Assembly: GCA_002887195.1 (NCBI GenBank)
Contig: PJAB01000083.1
Location: 1-45,118, forward strand
Length of the DNA stretch: 45,118 nucleotides
DNA from: Chrysochromulina parva
Lineage: Eukaryota > Haptophyta > Prymnesiales > Chrysochromulinaceae
Direction of reading: 5' to 3'
The position numbers and the translations under genes were made by a program. Numbering within the stretch: position 1 is the first letter of the stretch; each line of letters opens with the position of its first letter. The notes under the pieces were generated by a model. The model saw nothing but the letters and a program-made list of their open reading frames with translations, did no database searches and was not told the origin of the DNA. This document shows, one piece after another, positions 28,801 to 36,915 of this stretch.

Positions 28801-29757
28801 GCTGGCCGCGGCGATAGCGCGGTCGGCCGCGAGCCGCCGTGCCCACAGCTGCAGATGCTTCTGCCGCTCGCCTGCATCCAGCTTGGCATATGACGCTCCA
28901 CTGCTGAGACCCTCACCACCATCGGCTAATAAGGAGCTAGCGTTTACGGCCGCACCCTCGCCCTCACCACCATCGGCTGCCGCAGTGGCAGCTTGAGCAC
29001 CGGCGGCAGCCTCCAGCCTCGAGCCGTACAGATTGGGTGGCGCCTCATAGTGGGGTGCCTTGGCTAGGAGCTCTACCCACACGTCCACGTCTTCGGCGTG
29101 GGTCATCTGCCCAAGCACGTCGACAAACTCTATCGTGAAGGTGGTAGGCTCGCGTGCCACAGCCGATAGCAGCCCCTCACCGCTCAGGACACAATGGCTC
29201 GGATCAGGGCGCGGCTGCACCACGCTCAATGCATATGGCGAGCCAGGCAGCGCAACGCCGTCGAGCGACACGGCGACCGTGAACTTGCCCGAGGTGTGTG
29301 GCTTGTATTCGCACGTGTACGTGCCATCATCGTTATCGCGCACCTTGGAATGGACCAATGCTGAACCTCGCAGTGCAACAAAGAATTTGGCACCGCCCTT
29401 GTGGAGCGGCGTGCCCTCGGCGTCCCTAGAGTCAATCGTGAATGATGCCGCCTGCCTGACGATGGCCAGCGATAGTCCAGTGCCCTCGACCTTGCAGCTA
29501 GCCGCCGCTGGAGGCAGATCAGAAAGGTGGGTGCCACCACGGACGCCTGGCGGCGCTTGCGGCACCTCTGGTTCGACAGGCTGCTGCACTCGCAGCTTGG
29601 AGGTGCCCTGCTTCGTGAGCTTGGCGCCGGGCGGTCGTGCCGGTGCCGTCGCCGCCGCTGCCGGCACGGCAGGCGCTGCCACTCCCCGTACGGGTGGCGC
29701 TGCTGCCGCTGCTCCTGAAGTCTGCGGCGCAGCTGCCATTGGGACCTCAGCCAGCAT
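25885..29757 (-). CDS. Filamin-type Ig-repeat protein with Lys/Ala-rich tail
   Basis: A 1290-residue protein with six filamin/ABP280-like immunoglobulin repeats in the N-terminal 900 or so residues. Typical signatures are DNDDGTYTCEYKPHTSG and GVALPGSPYALSV in repeat 1, APLPGSPFMLTI in repeat 2, DNSDGTYLLGW in repeat 3, LPGAPFVVHV in repeat 4, DVQGSPITFSV in repeat 5 and DRKDGTYLISFQV in repeat 6. Repeats 2 and 4 carry long insertions. No calponin-homology actin-binding domain is present, so it is not a classical filamin; a scaffold role is likely. The C-terminal third is Lys/Ala/Pro-rich and disordered, with SKVTA/SKVTE pentapeptide repeats near 26.6 kb and a basic end (ADLRARIMSRGF). The GTG extension upstream is ignored; Met at 29739 (MAAAPQ) is an alternative start. 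Confidence 0.85.
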   Translation of the reverse strand: MLAEVPMAAAPQTSGAAAAAPPVRGVAAPAVPAAAATAPARPPGAKLTKQGTSKLRVQQPVEPEVPQAPPGVRGGTHLSDLPPAAASCKVEGTGLSLAIVRQAASFTIDSRDAEGTPLHKGGAKFFVALRGSALVHSKVRDNDDGTYTCEYKPHTSGKFTVAVSLDGVALPGSPYALSVVQPRPDPSHCVLSGEGLLSAVAREPTTFTIEFVDVLGQMTHAEDVDVWVELLAKAPHYEAPPNLYGSRLEAAAGAQAATAAADGGEGEGAAVNASSLLADGGEGLSSGASYAKLDAGERQKHLQLWARRLAADRAIAAASAANAAKLAADSQAVVAAPITLNLVNEMSSDDHGGVGFAFGGVDPGTLKAKGQLFKQHTVHYSIGRAGTYKLHVGLRQQSAPLPGSPFMLTIKPGVAYAPSTRLPARAVELIASDGPGSHAQSSPNRGTPSGSSPAFFGGGVGLEWYTMTLVAADKMGNHCIEGGANVTCESPDARLNTKCVDNSDGTYLLGWRSEIASTYALHVKIDGIHVIGSPTALTMLSTTPCVACCEISGVGLSRTTAGKPASIRVRLKDKFKNASAPRKEMTFGLAMLPSEVVVAKPEKKEKRQIGAPTLGARSKEAEASAEEASLMKAKLKDRFKDTDPSMAFEGTWVGNEYEIRYIAREAGDFELNVWAQLDKSAPRERLPGAPFVVHVTEARAHASGSLVEHDIGEKRTMTAGEKVSLKVMLRDQYNNASNVGDEALTATLEAPDGATPLAFKPRYGAGEFEAMYETKLKGTHKICVKLAGVDVQGSPITFSVVPSQALASKSMLNVHTMEVPLLTHNPCNLLVQLVDRFGNTLEKGGARVDARALGAAAGTCTTEDRKDGTYLISFQVQAAGDYKVSVRLENKDELAPLTLNFVAGQPKPLAEAPAAAPAVAPKGGKGSKERSADKGAKPSSKALVPDTLASVALPPPSPAKPLLAAPAAGATVGDGAASSAGEGAAAPKPKKEKGAALPAKKPPAKDGTGATAKDETEAAEGANKSAVAAEGHGAASKVTASKVTESKVTASKVTEDAAAADATQATARTGAVHVGASTAPEGDDHASAGEGGRGKHLMPKKEKGGASPAKKAKDKEGGGKSARPKDKAAEDKEGGGKSARLKDKAEDNDKGLKSPLKTPKKQKSARFDPDTMDDAAAEKLKSAVATKAVPSAMPIAKKPPKAPLPKGVNGKDARASESASGLTQLPQAAALPPQPVSFEPLADARADGTLVDPPTAAEHEHSTETPAPKHKQKTDRGTADLRARIMSRGF

Positions 29758-30088
29758 GTGGACTGATAGGCAGAGGAGTGGTCCTCCTCGCACAAAGAGG
29801 CGTTCAAGATTTTTTGGGGCGCCGAGCGCGCCGAGATGAGCGCCTCAACCTCACCCCGGCCAGTCGAACTGAGGCCTCCAGTGAATACCTTCCCAGGACC
29901 CTCGAGGTACCGGAACGTAGAACGACAGGTCGCCGCGGTGTGCCGCAAGGGCGGTGTGCGGGGACCGGGGACCGGGGTTGCCAACCCGAACCCCGCGGCC
30001 CCGGGCCCAGTCCCGCCCAGTGACTCGTTCTGAAAACTTAATAGATACCCCCACAACGACTTAGATCCACGATTCCATGAGCTATCCC
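29758..30088. other. Intergenic region with G-run cluster
   Basis: This is the 5' flank of the filamin-like gene and 3' flank of fucokinase, both on the minus strand. The plus strand has GGG at 29949-29951 and three GGGG runs at 29960-29963, 29967-29970 and 29974-29977 separated by ACC, a potential G-quadruplex about 200 bp upstream of the filamin-like start. No gene is seen. Confidence 0.5.
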
Positions 30089-33000
30089 TTACTCCACGTC
30101 AACCTCCCGTCTCGTCGTGAGCCCTTGTAGATGGATGGCCACCTTGTGCAGTGTCACCTCCTCGTCCCTGAGTGCGTGTGCGACGGCCTCCGCCGCGTCT
30201 GGTTCCTTCGTGACCATGATGAGGAAACCGCCGCCACCCGCGCCCGCGAGCGCAGCGCCATGGACGAGCGGCTGTAGCTTGGACATCATCTTGGTGATGG
30301 ATGCGGGCTCGGCATCGCACATCTTCTTCTTCTGCGCCCAGTAGGTACCAAGGCACTTGCCTACCGCCGGGATGTCGGCCGTGCGCAGCGCCTCCCGCAG
30401 CGCCACCGCATTGTTGACGAGGCCAGCGACGTTGGCCATGATGGCGGGATTAGCAGAGTACCAGCGGCGAAGCACGTCCTGAAGCAGGTTGCGCGCGAGG
30501 CGGGTCTTGCCCGTGTAGATGAGCTGCAGGTGGCGGTTGAGGAGTGCGATCGTCGCCTCAGGCAGCGGGATCGCCTCAGTCTTGACTACGAGAGGCAGCG
30601 ACGGCAGGGACTGACACACTTTGATGCCAGGAAAGACCCCCCCCACTTGATCTTGCCAGCCGCCCCCGGTGGTGAGCATCTGCTCAACTTGCGACACCGC
30701 GTGGACGAGTGCCTCCGGTGTATAGTGCTGCCCAGCAACGAACCCAACGCAGCCAATGAGAGCGGCCGCAAGGATGGAGCTCGTTCCGAGGCCGGAGCCC
30801 GTCGGCAGGTTGGACCACGAGGTGATTTCGAGGCCGCCGCCGCCGCGCCGCAGCTGCTCCTCGAGGGATTCATTCGAACCAAGCTTGGCCAGGCCACAGA
30901 AGAGCACGACGGTCTTTGGCAGCGCTCCAGGCGCCAGAGGCGAATTGTGATCCGCGAGGTGCTCGAGTTCGGTACACTCGATCGGCCCCTCGGTCGGGTC
31001 GATGGTGATGCGAAGGATAGGCTCGGCAATGCGCCGGGCCTTGGCTCCAATGGGGCACGTACCATCGATCTCGATGGCTGCGTTGACGACCGTGCCTCCC
31101 TCACGGAACTCGTAGCAGATTGGTGGCGTGTCAGACCAGCCGCCGGCGAGGTCGATGCGCGCGGGGCTCTCGCAGATGACCCACTCCCCTACCGGCGTCG
31201 GTCGCGTCGGCGTCACATCGACGACGCACGTGCGTACGCAGAAGGAGATGCACTCGCCCACGGCGCCCTCGTAGTGGCGTGCCGCACGCACAAGCATCCG
31301 GGGCTCATCCGAGGCGATCCACTGCGCCCGAATGACGGCAAGAGATTCGACTGCCGCCGCGACCTCGCCGCGGCGCAAAAGGTGCAGCGGCGCGCGCCAC
31401 TGCTGGTTGGCTGCGGGCCCTGAGCGCAGGCCCCCGCGCGTACCCGCACGAAGGGCGAGCGCATCCGCCATGGCGGCGAATGCTCTCGCGGCGAGCTGCG
31501 GCGTCGACTCAGAAGCCAGGCAGTCAAGCTTGTCGAGGAGCTCCTCCAGCCGCTCCCGGCTGCCGCAGGCGAGCCGCTGCAGCTCTGGCCGCACGTATGC
31601 GGGCTCGGGCTGCACGAGCTTGTCGCAGAGCGAGCGGAGGGCGATGGAGACGGAGAGATGCGCGCGGTAGGCGAGCGTCGCGACCACATCGACAGAGGAA
31701 ACACCCTCTTCGAGAGATATACGGGGGGCGCTGCTCCACTCGGCGGGCGGTCTTCCAGCGCCAGCGCCTCCCGTGCAGTCGAGCATCCAGCTGACGCCCG
31801 TCCAGAGCCACGACTGGCTCGACGCCTTGTACACGGGATAGAGGCGAGCGCGCCAGAGCGTGAGCGGCCCACCCATCGGCCAGAGGTCCGAGGCGCCGAT
31901 GCACCCGCCTCGCTGCTCAACAAAGCGCTTAGCCGCCTCCTCGTCGTGAAGGTTGAGCGGCAGCACCAGCATGAGAGCGCGCGCTCCGCCACCGTACTCA
32001 CCGTCACCACCACCCATGCCGCCGCCACCACTGCGGCCACCACCCTTTCGACCTGTACGTCCGAACTTTTTAGTGGCGGCGACGGCATGCGGAAGCTCCG
32101 GGGCGCCCTCATTACGGAGCAGCACCTCAAATGCCTGGACGCCCTCAGGCCAGCACACTGCCGAGCACGAGTGGATACCCGACAAGAAGGCACCCTTGCC
32201 AACGACTGTGCCAGAGGGGAGTTGACAGTGCTCTACGGCGCTGCTGCTCCCGAGGGTGACGAAACCTTCAAACATACAGTTGGTCGCCGCGGCCACGCTG
32301 CCCTCTGGTACTGACGCCACGACGCTCGGGTGCGCGTGGCACGCCGTCAGCCGCGCCCCCGTCCATGCGACCTCCGCCGCCGCCGCCGACGTCGGCGCCT
32401 CGCCATCGAACAGCAGAGGCGAAGGGGAGACCAGATGGCGCTGCAGCGCGGAGGTCGAGCGCATGTAGACGTATTTGCCGGTGGGCGCCACGTGCAGTGC
32501 GAGCGCCGACGAGTCGTCTGGAGGGCGGAGGCTCGCCCATAAGATCTTCCGAGCCGCCGCGGATCGGCCGGGCTCGGTCGCGGGCTGGGCGAGGAGGGTC
32601 TCGAGGGTGGCGCCGGCACAGAGGGGCACGAGGAGCTCATTGTGCAAGGCGAGGGCAAGGGAGGGCGCGCCGCTATCGATGCCGATGTACGTGCACGCAT
32701 CGAGGGGCGGCCTTGCGTGCAGCTCGAGCAGCTTGAACGCGGTTGGAGCATTGAACCAGATCATGCCCGTGTACACGGGCACGCTTCCCGACGCGTCGGC
32801 GAGCGACGAGAGGCGCTCGCGGCTGCCGCGATAGACGACCGAAGCGAGGCGGGGCGTGGCGGATGATGGCGTCATCGCCTGCGTGCAAACGCCGTGCTCG
32901 ATCGCCTCTTCAAGCGGCATGGGCACCGCAATCACGGCTCCCGTTCCTCGTGCGTCTAGCTCGAGCCAATCCAGTGCCGTGGGAAGCAGGACGAGAGAGT

Positions 33001-33466
33001 CGGTGCTTGCAACGACAAGGCCGGGCGGTGCACTCGCAAAAAGGCGAGTCACGCTGCGCAGCGTCCATTCGGCCGACGTGAGCACGTCCGGCCCCGCGTC
33101 GCTGGCGATTGGCAGCATGGTAAGAGCCTGCGAGAGGCAAGGATGTGCCGAGCCTCCTCGCGGCGCAGTGCCCACCTGCAGCACGAGAACGCGCGCGTCC
33201 CTCAGCACTGCGTCATTCATGGTCGAAAAACCGCCCCTCGCCGACAGCTCTTCGCTGAGCGTGAGTATCGTGTTGAGGAGTGCCGCGCCGGCGCCCACTC
33301 GACCAGGTGCTGCCCACTCAACCTGCTGAAGGGTCGGGGCAGCGTCGGGGACCGCGATGAGGATTGCATCGTTGAGCGAGCCGCGAAGCACGCTGCAAAC
33401 GGCATCCGCCAGCTCCTGCGTGGGTGCGGTGACAGCAACTGCGTCCCATGATCGTCTCATCATCAT
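30089..33466 (-). CDS. L-fucokinase (FCSK/FKP-like)
   Basis: The enzyme phosphorylates L-fucose to fucose-1-phosphate in the GDP-fucose salvage pathway. In plants the same architecture (FKP) also has GDP-fucose pyrophosphorylase activity in its N-terminal half. The 1125-residue protein aligns by eye with human FCSK throughout: VGAGAALLNT near residue 50, LDACTYIGIDSGAPS, GGLRSGPAANQQW, LVRAARHYEGA, then the GHMP kinase domain with SPARIDLAGGWSDTPP, LPTGSGLGTSS (ATP loop, about residue 890), TTGGGWQDQVGG, YTGKTRLARNLLQDVL and AGAGGGGFL. The frame continues upstream only to GTG; the ATG at 33464-33466 is used. Whether the N-terminal part is an active pyrophosphorylase cannot be decided from sequence by eye. 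Confidence 0.93.
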   Translation of the reverse strand: MMMRRSWDAVAVTAPTQELADAVCSVLRGSLNDAILIAVPDAAPTLQQVEWAAPGRVGAGAALLNTILTLSEELSARGGFSTMNDAVLRDARVLVLQVGTAPRGGSAHPCLSQALTMLPIASDAGPDVLTSAEWTLRSVTRLFASAPPGLVVASTDSLVLLPTALDWLELDARGTGAVIAVPMPLEEAIEHGVCTQAMTPSSATPRLASVVYRGSRERLSSLADASGSVPVYTGMIWFNAPTAFKLLELHARPPLDACTYIGIDSGAPSLALALHNELLVPLCAGATLETLLAQPATEPGRSAAARKILWASLRPPDDSSALALHVAPTGKYVYMRSTSALQRHLVSPSPLLFDGEAPTSAAAAEVAWTGARLTACHAHPSVVASVPEGSVAAATNCMFEGFVTLGSSSAVEHCQLPSGTVVGKGAFLSGIHSCSAVCWPEGVQAFEVLLRNEGAPELPHAVAATKKFGRTGRKGGGRSGGGGMGGGDGEYGGGARALMLVLPLNLHDEEAAKRFVEQRGGCIGASDLWPMGGPLTLWRARLYPVYKASSQSWLWTGVSWMLDCTGGAGAGRPPAEWSSAPRISLEEGVSSVDVVATLAYRAHLSVSIALRSLCDKLVQPEPAYVRPELQRLACGSRERLEELLDKLDCLASESTPQLAARAFAAMADALALRAGTRGGLRSGPAANQQWRAPLHLLRRGEVAAAVESLAVIRAQWIASDEPRMLVRAARHYEGAVGECISFCVRTCVVDVTPTRPTPVGEWVICESPARIDLAGGWSDTPPICYEFREGGTVVNAAIEIDGTCPIGAKARRIAEPILRITIDPTEGPIECTELEHLADHNSPLAPGALPKTVVLFCGLAKLGSNESLEEQLRRGGGGLEITSWSNLPTGSGLGTSSILAAALIGCVGFVAGQHYTPEALVHAVSQVEQMLTTGGGWQDQVGGVFPGIKVCQSLPSLPLVVKTEAIPLPEATIALLNRHLQLIYTGKTRLARNLLQDVLRRWYSANPAIMANVAGLVNNAVALREALRTADIPAVGKCLGTYWAQKKKMCDAEPASITKMMSKLQPLVHGAALAGAGGGGFLIMVTKEPDAAEAVAHALRDEEVTLHKVAIHLQGLTTRREVDVE

Positions 33467-34053
33467 CAAGCGTGTACGAGCACCTGCTCCAGCTGCTGTC
33501 GAGTACCCGGTAAACTCCTCTCTTTCCCACACTGCACGCTGTTTGACGCTCGGGCAATGCCGCTTCGCTTGTCACTTCACTTTTGTGAAATGTTTTTATG
33601 CTGCCCACATCGTCGACCCCTCCTTTCTCATTGTGAATTGCACGCGCCCCGGGAAAACGCTCCGAGCCTTTTAAAGGATGGTGGTGCCGTGTGATTCGCC
33701 CGTTCGAGGTGGGTGAATACCGTATGTTAATAATATGAGGTTAATAATATGAGGTGGGTGAGTTACCGGTAGGTGTCCCGTGTTTGACCCGTGTCCCGTG
33801 TGTGTCCCGGCTCCCCCCGGTGTCTTGCTTATATGTCTTGCCCGGGTGTCTTACCGGTCGTTAGGTGGTGAGTGTTGCTGTTCTTTTTGGCTTCTGTTCC
33901 GTGGTTCTGTTTCCTTGGTTGTCTGTTATCTGTTGTCCGATGGGCACACGATTCACACAATTTCGAATTTGTGTGTAAATCTGGTATCTGACGAAACCGC
34001 GGTACTAGAGGCACAACTCAATCGAAGCTCGCAAGAACTGGAGAGCGGAGTCC
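33467..34053. other. 587-bp intergenic region with nested short repeats
   Basis: This is the 5' flank of fucokinase and 3' flank of the FKBP gene. GAGGTGGGTGA occurs at 33706-33716 and 33751-33761, bracketing a tandem TTAATAATATGAGG duplication, and three GTGTCCCG/GTGTCCCGG copies follow at about 33773-33809. No gene or RNA is recognised. Confidence 0.5.
33727..33754. repeat. 14-bp AT-rich tandem duplication
   Basis: TTAATAATATGAGG is perfectly duplicated (33727-33740 and 33741-33754) in otherwise GC-rich DNA, about 260 bp upstream of the fucokinase start. Confidence 0.95.
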
Positions 34054-34960
34054 TCAAAGCTCGTCCTTGGCCGGTGGCTTGTTGCCCTTCGGTCCGCTAA
34101 ACTCCTCCCACGACACATGGTTGTCCTTGTCTTTGTCCTCGTTCTCCATCAGGCCGGGGGGCAACTCCCACGTGTCCGGGTTCTGCTTCTTAAAGTGCAT
34201 CAGGAGCTCTGTGGTAGACAGCTTCCCATCTTCATTGAAGTCGATTTCTTTGAAGAGGTTGGGCTCAGGTCCACCCACCGTGATGCTGATCACCTCCACG
34301 TCAAAATTGAGCGTGGCGCCTCCCGGAATGTCGGACATGCCCTTGGAGCCGTAGCCCATCTCAGGCGGAACCACTAGGGTCCACTTGGCATTCTTGCACA
34401 GGCCGATGAGGCCCTTATCCCAGCCTGGAATCACTCGCCCGACGCCAATCTTTGTATCGAAGACGCCGCTGTCATACTGCATGCCCTTGTTGCCAGTGGC
34501 CGATGACTCGTCCTAGTGGCAAGATCATTGAAGACAATCGGTGAGCAAGACGCCGCGCGCGGACACTGAGAAGGGCGGTGGCTCGAGAATGGCTGCGCAC
34601 GATTTTCAACGTATAGCGCAAGCTAATCTGGTCGCCGACCTTGACCCTGTCAGCATCAGTGCACTCCTTGGGGCCACTGTTATACGTAACCTTGAGCTGC
34701 CCGGCGCCGCTGTCCTCGACATCGCTCACCTCGAATGCAGCTTGCTCGCGCTTTGCGAGTGCAGCCTCGCGCTTTTCCACCTCGAATGCCGAGGACGCCT
34801 TCTCCACCTCGGCACGCAGCCAGGCCAGGTGTTTGGCTGAGGATGACTCGAATGCCGCCAGCTCATCCCTAGCACGCTGCAAGTCGGCTGCAAGCTGGTC
34901 GACCTTCAGCTCGGCGGCCGATGCGGTTGCAGCAAGCACAATTAGCCAGCGTAATGACAT
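34054..34960 (-). CDS. ER-resident FKBP-type peptidyl-prolyl isomerase with EF-hands and KDEL, two exons (34960-34601, 34512-34054)
   Basis: FKBPs catalyse cis-trans isomerisation of prolyl bonds; this one resembles the animal ER chaperones FKBP7/FKBP14. The spliced protein has 272 residues. It has a signal peptide (MSLRWLIVLAATASA), a short coiled coil (about 20-75), an FKBP domain (about 87-197) with the binding-pocket signature RVIPGWDKGL, PPEMGYGSKG and LNFDVEVISI, and two EF-hand loops (DFNEDGKLSTTE and DKDKDNHVSWEE). It ends in KDEL, the ER-retrieval signal. Splicing joins YTLKI to DESSATGNKGMQYDSG, which rebuilds the FKBP core. The ATG at 34958-34960 is chosen over a TTG further upstream. 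It is divergent from the ARP gene. Confidence 0.93.
34513..34600 (-). other. FKBP intron (88 nt, phase 0)
   Basis: On the minus strand the donor is AAAATC|GTGCGC and the acceptor CCACTAG|GACGAG. The frame before the intron runs on for about 50 non-conserved residues and then stops, while the frame after it has an in-frame TAG at the acceptor, so both sides require removal. The donor GTGCGC is non-consensus at positions +4 and +5. Confidence 0.85.
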
Positions 34961-35300
34961 GGGAACCGGTCGCGGATGAGGATCAGAGCACAAAAGCGCG
35001 GGTGCGAGTCAGAGAGGTGCGGCAGCGCGCATGGTCGGCGTCGTGTTTTAATGATTCGTTACGCTCTCGGTATTCGATTAGACCGTGGAGAACATCCGGA
35101 AACACCGACGGCCGATGGGAACTTGTGGGCGCAAAAATTTGAATTTGCATGGTTGGTTCTGGTATTTGACTACATGTAGGGTTCGATGGTAAGTGCCGAC
35201 CTACTCATATAAAACACCCGACCCTTTCACAGCAAACTTATGTGACGAATCTCACCTCTCCTTTTGGAGTCTGGGAGCCAGACCCTTGTTCGCTCGCGTC
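34961..35300. promoter_or_regulatory. Shared upstream region of FKBP (-) and ARP (+)
   Basis: 340 bp between divergent starts. The ARP frame is open back to a GTG at 35193, but the first ATG is 35301. The middle (35040-35180) is AT-richer than the flanks. No specific promoter element is identified. Confidence 0.4.
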
Positions 35301-36518
35301 ATGCTTACTGGAAAAGGAGGCGACCTTTTGGTCGCGTGCTCTACTCATCAGCCTGCTGAGCCACCCTCGCCGTTCGCTCAAGTCATGGCTTTGCTCATGG
35401 CTCAGCATCCAAGGCTCGGCGTCGACAGCCCGGCAGCAAAGCTGACCGTGGACTGTGCCCAGCGCATCCTGCTCGAGCTGACGCCTGCGATAGTAGTCGA
35501 CATGGGCTCTGCGTTATGCAAGGCGGGGTTCGTATGCGGCCGAGAGCGGCCGAGCATAATCTTCCCAACGATCAACTGGGAGGACGCGGAGCGCGTGTGG
35601 CACCACCTCTTCTTCGACCAGCTGCATGTGCGGCCTAATGAGCGTTCCGTGTTGCTCATCGAGCCGCCGCTCAACCCGAGGGCGAATCGCGAGCGGTTGG
35701 CGCAGCTGCTATTCGAGACATTTCACGTGCCGGCGCTGTACGTGGCGCTTGGCGCTGAGCTCGTGCTCTTCCGCACGGGCCGCGCCACGGGCGTGGTCGT
35801 CGACTCGGGCGAGGTCGCAACGTACATTGTGCCCATCTCTGAAGGCTTCGCAATCCCGCACGCCATACGGCGCGTCGACGTGGCAGGCCGCGACGTCAAT
35901 CGTCAGCTTGAACAACTGCTGCGGAAGGCGCGGCGTACGCCGCTGCCCGCACGCCTGCTCGGGGATCAAGCAGCTCTCGGGGACGTCGTGCGCGACATTA
36001 AGCAGCGGCACGCGTACGTTGCTCCCTCATCTCGTTTCGATAGTGCGTGGCATGAGGAAATGGTGCTCGCCGCGACAACCGAGGACGGCGACGACGGCAC
36101 ACCGACGGTGCCTTATCCGCTGCCTGGCGGCGGCGTCCTCGAGCTTCGCGGCGAGTTGTGCGCGTGTGCGGAGGGCCTATTCGACACTTCTGCCTACGGC
36201 CTCGCCGACGCCACCCTCAGCGCGATCACGGCGTGCACAGTCTATGAGGCGGAGGCACGCAACAAACTATGCGCCAACATTGTGCTCAGCGGCGGTACGA
36301 CCATGTGCCGCGGCTTTGCGGAGCGATTGCACGAAGAGCTGGCCGGTCTTGCACCATCGGCGCCAATCAAGGTGGTGCACGCGGCCGCGGACGGCATATG
36401 CGCCAGCTGGGCTGGCGGCGCGAGCTTCGCGGCGCATCCGAGCTTTAAAGACAGCAAGTTGATTCACAGGTGGATAGCGCGCAAAGAGTATGGTGCAGAG
36501 CCAGGCGAGGTGCCCTGA
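35301..36518 (+). CDS. Divergent actin-related protein lacking subdomain 2
   Basis: A 405-residue actin-fold protein. It has an unrelated N-terminal extension of about 60 residues, then phosphate loop 1 (VVDMGSALCKAG, Asp67 on), then FPT at 88-90. The next residues, INWEDAERVWHHLFFDQL, correspond to actin from about residue 79. About 43 residues that form subdomain 2, including the DNase-binding loop, are absent within a continuous exon. The rest is collinear: APLNP-like EPPLNPRANRE, VVDSGEVATYIVP (phosphate loop 2, with the actin DGV replaced by EVA), SGGTTMCRGFAERL and a C-terminal WIARKEY. ATP binding may be impaired and normal polymerisation is unlikely (inference). It does not match a numbered ARP class that I can name. 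Confidence 0.88.
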   Translation: MLTGKGGDLLVACSTHQPAEPPSPFAQVMALLMAQHPRLGVDSPAAKLTVDCAQRILLELTPAIVVDMGSALCKAGFVCGRERPSIIFPTINWEDAERVWHHLFFDQLHVRPNERSVLLIEPPLNPRANRERLAQLLFETFHVPALYVALGAELVLFRTGRATGVVVDSGEVATYIVPISEGFAIPHAIRRVDVAGRDVNRQLEQLLRKARRTPLPARLLGDQAALGDVVRDIKQRHAYVAPSSRFDSAWHEEMVLAATTEDGDDGTPTVPYPLPGGGVLELRGELCACAEGLFDTSAYGLADATLSAITACTVYEAEARNKLCANIVLSGGTTMCRGFAERLHEELAGLAPSAPIKVVHAAADGICASWAGGASFAAHPSFKDSKLIHRWIARKEYGAEPGEVP

Positions 36519-36915
36519 ATTTCGGGGGTAGGAACATGAAATAAGCATGATGGTGATCCATGATGGCCTCGAATGGCCGCGCTCGCGGCAGCGTGCGATC
36601 TAGGATGTATTGGAAAGAAAACTAACCCGGAGTAGGAACCCGTGCGGTGCGGAGAGCGAGCCCCGAGCCGAGCGCCTCAGGTCCGGTCCAGGCCCAGCAC
36701 AGCCGTCCCACAGCGTCGGCACCGCAGCGAGGCCGAAAACGCCGATAATGCCGCGCCCATAGCCGTGCCGTGCGAAAACGCCGCGCGTGCCCGCGCGTGG
36801 GGCGGGGCGCGGCACGTCCGGACCGTCTTAGCGACACGACGGCGGATTCGCCTCGCCAAAATCCGTTTTCATCGGCCATCTCCCGCAGCACACGTTACAT
36901 GTACCGGTCGTGCTT
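36519..36915. other. Intergenic region, convergent 3' ends of ARP and ABCG genes
   Basis: No gene is supported. The short frames in this 397-bp stretch are Arg/Ala-rich and overlap each other on both strands. It presumably holds two 3' untranslated regions. Confidence 0.45.

Noticed and set aside
29226..30056. 276-residue minus-strand frame over the filamin start and upstream region
   Set aside because: It overlaps the first filamin repeats in another frame and is Arg/Ser-rich without a domain.
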